NCBI GenBank assembly: GCA_964450645.1
Contig: CAYVEB010000035.1
Span: 1-14,592, forward strand
Length of the DNA stretch: 14,592 nt
Origin: JAKSPM01 sp964450645
GTDB taxonomy: Bacteria > Bacillota > Clostridia > Oscillospirales > Oscillospiraceae
Direction: 5' to 3'
Shown: piece after piece, positions 10,440 to 14,592 of the stretch
Numbering within the stretch: the first letter of the stretch is position 1
How the letters are laid out: each line of letters starts with the position of its first letter
Notes under the pieces: model-generated
Told to the model about the DNA's origin: nothing
Databases searched by the model: none
The model's input: only the letters and a program-made list of their open reading frames with translations
Program-made: the position numbers and the translations under genes

Positions 10440-13388
10440 ATGTCAGAAAGAATGTATCCCATTCCCTTTGCGTCCCTGATGCAATGGATGGTCACCGAAT
10501 ACGCGCGGGAAGGCGAGCTGTTCGGCGTCCACAAGGCGTACAAGCCCACGGGTAAGATGCTTCCCATCTTTGGCGAGACGATTGAAACCCCCTTTGGCCC
10601 CGCCGCCGGTCCCAACAGCCAACTGGCGCAGAATATCATCGCTTCCTACATGGCGGGGGCCAGGTTCTTTGAAGTCAAAACCGTTCAGAAGATGGATGGC
10701 AAAGACCTGGCGGCCTGCGTGCCCCGTCCATGCATCGTGGCCAACGATGAGGGCTATAACCAGGAATGGTCCACAGAGCTGACCGTTCCCCAGGCCCAGG
10801 ATGAGTATATCAAGGCCTGGTGCGCGATGAAAATCCTCGCGAAGGTCTATGGGTTCGGCGATCCCAACGGGTTTGTGATCAACATGTCCGTGGGCTACGA
10901 TCTCGAGGGGATCCGCGGCGAAAAGGTCAATACCTATATTGAAAATATGAAAGACGCGTCCAAAACCGCGCAGTTCCAGGAATGTCTGCGGGTGCTGTCC
11001 GAAATGTTCCCGGAGGAAAAGGACTTTATCGCGGACATTTCCCCCCACATCTCCCGGTCCGTTACCCTCTCCACCCTCCACGGCTGCCCGCCCGATGAAA
11101 TCGAGCGCATCGCCAGCTATCTGATCACGGAAAAAAAGGTCAATACCTTTGTCAAGTGCAATCCCACCATCCTGGGCTACCGCTCCGCCCGCGATATCCT
11201 CGACTCCATGGGCTACGACTACATTGTTTTTGACGAGCACCATTTTAATGAGGATCTGCAATGGGAGGACGCGGCCCCCATGTTCGAGCGGCTGCAGGCC
11301 CTGGCCGGCAAGACCGGCGTGGAGTTCGGTCTGAAACTGTCCAACACCTTTCCGGTGGACACCACGCGCGGCGAACTGCCGGGCGACGAGATGTACATGT
11401 CCGGCCGTGCGCTGTATCCGTTGACAATTGAAATGTGCAGCCGCATCTCCAAGCAATTTAAGGGCAAGATGCGCATCTCCTTTGCCGGCGGCGCGGAATA
11501 CTTCAACTGCGACAAGCTGTTCGCCGCCGGGATCTGGCCCATCACCGTCGCCACCACCATTCTCAAGCCGGGCGGCTACAACCGGCTGCTGCAAATGTGC
11601 GAAAAGGTGCAAAAGTTGCCCTATAAGCGCTTCACCGGCACCGACACCGCCGCCATCGAAGCACTGGCGATTTCCGCTCGCACGGATTTCCACCACTGTA
11701 AGCCCATTAAGCCGTTGCCCGCGCGGAAATCCGACAAAAACGTCCCCTGGGTCGACTGCTTCACCGCGCCCTGCAAGGGCGGCTGCCCCATCGCCCAGGA
11801 CATTCCGGAATACATCGAACTGTGTAAAAAGGGCCTGTACGCCCCGGCCCTGAAGCTAATCACCGAAAAGAACGCCCTGCCCTTTATCACCGGCACCATC
11901 TGCGCCCACCGCTGCCAGGGCAAATGTACCCGAAATTTCTATGATGAGTCCGTGCAAATCCGCGATACCAAGCTCCTGGCCGCTAAGGAGGGCTTTGAAG
12001 CTTTGATGGCCTCCATCCAGGTCCCGCAGACGGTTCCCGGCAAAAGGGTCGCCATCGTCGGCGGAGGCCCCACAGGAATTGCGGCCGCCTACTTCCTCGG
12101 CCGCGCCGGGATCGCAACCATGATCTACGAGCGGGAGAACAGTCTCGGCGGCATCCCGCGCCATGTGATTCCTGCATTTCGCATCCCCGACGAAGCGATA
12201 GACCGCGACATCGCCCTGATGCAGAAGTACAACGTGGAAGTCCGCCTGGGCGCGCCCGCTCCCTCCATCCAGGAATTAAAGGCCGCGGGCTATACCCACA
12301 TTCTCCTGGCCGTCGGCGCCTGGAAGGCCGGCAGACTGGACATCGAAGGCAATGTCGTCGGTGTGATTGAGTGGATGAAGGATATGAAACAGCACGTCAA
12401 GCCGTGTTTGACCGGCAATATCGCCGTTGTCGGCGCCGGCAACACCGCCATGGACGCCGCCCGTGTAGCAAAACGCATGGGCGCCAACGCGACCATCGTC
12501 TACCGCCGCACCAAAAAATATATGCCCGCCGATGAGCACGAGCTGCACCTGGCCATTGCCGACGGCGTAAACTTTGTGGAACTGGCCGCGCCCGTCAAAC
12601 AGGCGGACGGCAAGCTGCTGCTGGAAAAGATGGTTCTAGGCGAGCCGGACGCCTCCGGCCGCCGCAGCCCCGTCGCTACCGGCGAGACCTTTGAAATCCC
12701 CTGCGATCTGGTCATCTCCGCCGTAGGTGAAAAGGTAGACGACGCATTGATGGCCGCCAACGGCATCGAGGTAACCAGAAAGGGCGTTCCGTTTCAGACC
12801 AACATCGAGGGCGTCTATGCCGCCGGCGACTGCCATCGCGGCCCCGCCACCGTGGTGGAGGGCATTGCCGACGCCGCCCGCTTTGCGGAAATTGTCACCG
12901 GCAAGGCCCACGAATACGACATCCCCGAACAGGCCTATGTGACCAAGGCCGAGGCGATCAGCAAAAAGGGCGTTTTGAAGATGTCCGGCGAAGACTGCTG
13001 CGAGGGTGACCGCTGCTTGGACTGCAACACCGTTTGCGAAAACTGCGCCGATTCCTGCCCCAACCGCGCCAACGTGGTCATTAAGTTGGCAGACGGGCGC
13101 CACCAGATTCTGCATTTGGACAAAATGTGCAACGAATGCGGCAACTGTACCCATTTCTGCCCCTACGCCTCCGAGCCGTGCCACGACAAGTTCACCCTGT
13201 TCCAGACCGAGGAGGATTTTGAAGACAGCGCCAACGCGGGCGTGCTGTTCCTGGGCGGCGACAAGGTGCGCGTTCGTCTGGCGGATGTCAGGGACTTTGA
13301 CCTGTCTGACAAGGACAACGGCCTACCCGCGGAGCTGGAAACCTTTATTCTCACCATCCGCGACAAGTACAGCTATCTGTACCGCTGA
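10440..13388 (+). CDS. ygfK: Putative selenate reductase subunit YgfK (flavin/iron-sulfur oxidoreductase)
   Basis: 982 residues, close to the roughly 1000 of the family. The N-terminal part (about 1-420) is a dihydroorotate dehydrogenase-like barrel with PFGPAAGPNSQLAQN. Next comes a cysteine-rich segment (about 438-500, CFTAPCKGGCP and CAHRCQGKCTRNF) like the iron-sulfur domain of dihydropyrimidine dehydrogenase and glutamate synthase small subunit. A FAD-binding fold begins at VGGGPTG (about 540), with a NAD(P)H-binding fold at VGAGNTAMDAARVAKRMG (about 664). The C-terminus (about 853-920) has a cysteine cluster and a ferredoxin-type 4Fe-4S motif, CNECGNCTHFCP. This resembles a rearranged dihydropyrimidine dehydrogenase, moving electrons between NAD(P)H, flavins and Fe-S centres in the cytoplasm. 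The selenate reductase name is historical; a role in purine/urate reduction is more likely. AGGAGG lies 8 bases before the ATG. Tandem hairpins follow the stop. Confidence 0.93.
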   Translation: MSERMYPIPFASLMQWMVTEYAREGELFGVHKAYKPTGKMLPIFGETIETPFGPAAGPNSQLAQNIIASYMAGARFFEVKTVQKMDGKDLAACVPRPCIVANDEGYNQEWSTELTVPQAQDEYIKAWCAMKILAKVYGFGDPNGFVINMSVGYDLEGIRGEKVNTYIENMKDASKTAQFQECLRVLSEMFPEEKDFIADISPHISRSVTLSTLHGCPPDEIERIASYLITEKKVNTFVKCNPTILGYRSARDILDSMGYDYIVFDEHHFNEDLQWEDAAPMFERLQALAGKTGVEFGLKLSNTFPVDTTRGELPGDEMYMSGRALYPLTIEMCSRISKQFKGKMRISFAGGAEYFNCDKLFAAGIWPITVATTILKPGGYNRLLQMCEKVQKLPYKRFTGTDTAAIEALAISARTDFHHCKPIKPLPARKSDKNVPWVDCFTAPCKGGCPIAQDIPEYIELCKKGLYAPALKLITEKNALPFITGTICAHRCQGKCTRNFYDESVQIRDTKLLAAKEGFEALMASIQVPQTVPGKRVAIVGGGPTGIAAAYFLGRAGIATMIYERENSLGGIPRHVIPAFRIPDEAIDRDIALMQKYNVEVRLGAPAPSIQELKAAGYTHILLAVGAWKAGRLDIEGNVVGVIEWMKDMKQHVKPCLTGNIAVVGAGNTAMDAARVAKRMGANATIVYRRTKKYMPADEHELHLAIADGVNFVELAAPVKQADGKLLLEKMVLGEPDASGRRSPVATGETFEIPCDLVISAVGEKVDDALMAANGIEVTRKGVPFQTNIEGVYAAGDCHRGPATVVEGIADAARFAEIVTGKAHEYDIPEQAYVTKAEAISKKGVLKMSGEDCCEGDRCLDCNTVCENCADSCPNRANVVIKLADGRHQILHLDKMCNECGNCTHFCPYASEPCHDKFTLFQTEEDFEDSANAGVLFLGGDKVRVRLADVRDFDLSDKDNGLPAELETFILTIRDKYSYLYR

Positions 13389-13402
13389 TACGTGATAAAT
13401 GC

Positions 13403-13429
13403 GCGGGCGACGGCATAACCGGCGCCCGC
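13403..13429 (+). terminator. First hairpin after ygfK
   Basis: GCGGGCG (13403-13409) pairs with CGCCCGC (13423-13429), with an inner CGG/CCG stem and a CATAA loop. There is no T-run, so by itself it more likely protects the 3' end or assists the next hairpin. Confidence 0.6.
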
Positions 13430-13437
13430 CATAGGAC

Positions 13438-13467
13438 ATAGCCGCCGGCGAAACCGGCGGCTATTTT
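13438..13467 (+). terminator. Terminator of the ssnA-ygfK operon
   Basis: ATAGCCGCCGG (13438-13448) pairs perfectly with CCGGCGGCTAT (13454-13464) around CGAAA, ending in TTTT (13464-13467). It closes the operon directly after ygfK. Confidence 0.9.
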
Positions 13468-13642
13468 CATGCGGTTAAGCGCAGGGCTTTTGGTGATACT
13501 GGGGAAACAGCTTATCTGTACACTTCGAGCAGCGCAGCGCCGCGTTGAAATTTTCTCAAAAACGCACTCGTCAACAAAAATTGGACATAAATTTAAAAAT
13601 TTTCATCACGGCGATACGGGAAATTGTTTTTGCCATCCGCCA
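13468..13642. other. Non-coding stretch with no recognisable gene
   Basis: I see no credible coding region, RNA gene or promoter pair here. Composition turns AT-rich from about 13545 onward, marking the passage from the ssnA-ygfK unit into mobile DNA. The only notable element is AAAATTGGACA at 13577-13587, a possible end of the IS3-type element described below. Confidence 0.6.
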
Positions 13643-13765
13643 ACCTTGACAGCGCTGGAGAAAATCGCAGAGCATCGTTTATCGAAGGCAAAAAATCATG
13701 AGCTGATCTTATTTATCGACTTCGATTTTCCATTGTAGCAATTTTCTCCGGCTGGCTGTCAAGGT
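13643..13765. repeat. Nested palindromic (MITE-like) element with 23-25 bp inverted ends
   Basis: ACCTTGACAGC (13643-13653) matches GCTGTCAAGGT (13755-13765) perfectly. The arms continue inward as GCTGGAGAAAAT (13654-13665) against ATTTTCTCCGGCTG (13741-13754), with one mismatch and a 2-base length difference. A second inner pair, ATCGAAG (13681-13687) with CTTCGAT (13720-13726), makes a two-step hairpin. No reading frame is apparent. The whole unit is 123 bp, the size of a small non-autonomous element or a folded RNA. Confidence 0.65.
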
Positions 13766-13821
13766 CAAGCCGCTTACGCGGTGGCTAAGTACTTTCCCCA
13801 GGCTTGAAATCTATGAGCAGA

Positions 13822-14353
13822 TCAATATGTCACTTCGGCAGCATATACCTCCCTGTACTGCTTGGGAGTCAGATAATTTCATGCGTATGCAGGACGTTCC
13901 TTATTGAAGAATCTGATGTAATCATCAAGCTCCTATTCCACGGGAGATTCCCCGGTAATGTGGAAATCCATGAAGGTCTCCGCTTTGATCCATCCGTTTA
14001 TGGATTCCATTGCCGCATTATCTGTCGGCGTTTCGGCTCTTGACATCGACCAGGTTATGCCATACATCGGCAGCAGTTCATTAAATGCCTTGGAAGCATA
14101 GACTGCTCCCTGGTCGCTATGGAGAATTGTTTGATACTCTGGAATCCTTCTGTTTTTCGACATGCTGTGAGGGAATCGTGCTGTTCCTTTGGCGGGCTCT
14201 GGGTGGCAGGTCTGTCTCTGCACGGTAAAGACGCAAATAGCCTTTGATCGTGGAAGGATTGAGATCATATTTTACTGCTGCTTCTTCCACAGTCAGTTCC
14301 CGGTCATAGATGCGCTTAGCGATGTCCAGTCGTTCATCTTTCGTGTACTTCAT
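13822..14353 (-). pseudogene. IS3-family transposase remnant (orfA start joined to orfB end)
   Basis: The gene begins with AGGAGG and ATG at 14353. About 50 residues of an OrfA helix-turn-helix follow (MKYTKDERLDIAKRIYDREL, then a recognition helix with NPSTIKGYLRLYR). Sequence then changes frame and resumes in the C-terminal third of OrfB. The recognisable parts are TILHSDQGAVYASKAFNELL (second Asp of the DDE triad), SMSRAETPTDNAAMESINGW (with the catalytic Glu region) and, after an in-frame TAG at 13933-13935, DDYIRFFNKERPAYA. An in-frame TGA at 13879-13881 is followed by NYLTPKQYREVYAAEV, the usual OrfB end. The first catalytic Asp and about 600 bases are missing. It is therefore an internally deleted, non-functional copy with two nonsense codons. 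Confidence 0.85.
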
Positions 14354-14416
14354 TGGCGAACCTCCTGTACAGTGGGAAATGCTCCCTGTCCATCGTTAAA
14401 TTTGATCTGTAGTACC

Positions 14417-14444
14417 ATTATATCAACGTGACCAGTTTTTGCAC
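14417..14444 (-). promoter_or_regulatory. Promoter of the IS3-type remnant
   Basis: On the minus strand, GTGCAA (14439-14444), a 16-bp spacer and TATAAT (14417-14422), close to the proposed inverted-repeat end, as is usual for IS transposase promoters. Confidence 0.5.
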
Positions 14445-14466
14445 CCCCGTGTCCAATTTTAGTTTA

Positions 14467-14479
14467 CCACTTTAAGTGG
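14467..14479. repeat. 13-bp palindrome between the two IS-type ends
   Basis: CCACTT-T-AAGTGG is a perfect inverted repeat with a single central base. It sits in the 35-base spacer between TGTCCAATTTT (14450-14460) and the TGGACA that starts the next element (14496-14501). Confidence 0.6.
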
Positions 14480-14495
14480 ATCTATATTAAAAAAG

Positions 14496-14525
14496 TGGAC
14501 ACCAACATGGAAGGTCTGATACAAT
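14496..14525 (+). promoter_or_regulatory. Probable promoter of the right-hand IS3-like gene
   Basis: TGGACA (14496-14501), an 18-bp spacer and TACAAT (14520-14525), each with one mismatch to consensus. TGGACAC may double as the terminal repeat of the element. Confidence 0.55.
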
Positions 14526-14553
14526 AAATCAGACACCGAAAAGGAGGTATCCC

Positions 14554-14592
14554 ATGGCGACAAATAATTACACGAAGTATGACGAGGATTTT
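14554..14592 (+). CDS. IS3-like OrfA, first 13 codons (continues beyond window)
   Basis: AAGGAGG lies 6 bases before ATG at 14554, which opens MATNNYTKYDEDF to the window edge. A KYTKYDEEF-type opening is typical of the helix-turn-helix OrfA of IS3-family transposases. With a promoter and a TGGACAC end upstream, this is the start of a second element oriented away from the minus-strand remnant. Only 13 residues are visible, so family assignment rests on these and on context. Confidence 0.6.
   Translation, partial: MATNNYTKYDEDF

Larger units (their letters stand above)
13577..14460 (-). mobile_element. Decayed IS3-family element, proposed limits
   Basis: AAAATTGGACA (13577-13587) and its exact reverse complement TGTCCAATTTT (14450-14460) flank the transposase remnant. 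TGGACA/TGTCCA-type ends are reasonable for IS3-family elements, though the left 230 bases between the repeat and the transposase stop hold an unrelated palindromic element. The outer limits are therefore provisional. Intact IS3 elements are about 1.2-1.5 kb; this interval is 884 bp even with the extra material. Confidence 0.5.

Noticed and set aside
10443..11696. Long open frame (417 codons) on the minus strand inside ygfK
   Set aside because: It lies antisense to a well-supported protein with clear motifs. Its translation is low-complexity and has no family signature, a usual side effect of GC-rich third codon positions.
13879..13935. In-frame TAG and TGA in OrfB as possible recoding or selenocysteine
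   Set aside because: The gene is also internally deleted and frameshifted, TGA and TAG both serve as normal stops elsewhere in the window, and no SECIS-like hairpin is apparent. Simple decay explains it.
1..14592. CRISPR array, rRNA, or toxin-antitoxin pair
   Set aside because: No regularly spaced repeats, no rRNA segments and no small gene pair of that kind are visible in the window.

Overview
The window looks like a moderately GC-rich, endospore-forming anaerobic Clostridia genome (Oscillospiraceae/Eubacteriales-like), probably a metagenome assembly. The reasons are the holB-ricT(yaaT) gene order, strong AGGAGG ribosome binding sites, an M23 protein resembling SpoIIQ behind a sigma-F-like promoter, a tandem pair of Spo0A-box matches, an ssnA-ygfK pair typical of anaerobic purine/molybdenum-hydroxylase metabolism, and a placeholder-like run of ten N. 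Species cannot be named from the sequence alone.

Layout. 1-131: 3' end of a VanZ-family gene in AT-rich DNA. 220-441: tRNA-Thr(CGU) on the minus strand, with a near-consensus promoter and two tandem terminators. 542-2458: a three-helix membrane protein of unknown function (minus), with a terminator, a promoter and a hairpin-rich leader. 2491-3296: a single-domain ModE-like regulator, translationally coupled to a MutT-type Nudix hydrolase and interrupted by the N run. 3383-3883: a small ferritin-like protein and its terminator. 3889-5468: a divergent pair, a SpoIIQ-like M23 protein (minus) and a membrane-anchored protein with Cna-B-like features (plus). 5487-7842: the holB-ricT operon (minus), DNA polymerase III delta' and the RicT/YaaT protein with a long basic tail. 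7889-8699: a dCMP deaminase (minus) behind a strong promoter and a 180-nt rod-like RNA. 8778-9080: Spo0A-box-like sites, the ssnA promoter, and a leader that can form an intrinsic terminator. 9081-13464: ssnA-ygfK, then tandem hairpins. 13465-14592: AT-rich mobile DNA with a decayed IS3-family element, a nested palindromic repeat, and the first 13 codons of another IS3-like gene.

How the genes work together. holB, ricT and the dCMP deaminase are housekeeping genes for replication, RNA-processing/sporulation control and dTTP supply. ssnA and ygfK belong to the selenium-dependent molybdenum hydroxylase gene set, linked in gut anaerobes to purine and urate breakdown. Here they stand alone: no hydroxylase subunits follow before the terminator and the IS debris.

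The most interesting signals are non-coding. They are the attenuator/riboswitch-like leader of ssnA, the 6S-like rod structure upstream of the dCMP deaminase, the sigma-F-like promoter, and the tandem Spo0A boxes. All structures were worked out by hand pairing, and no database search was possible.
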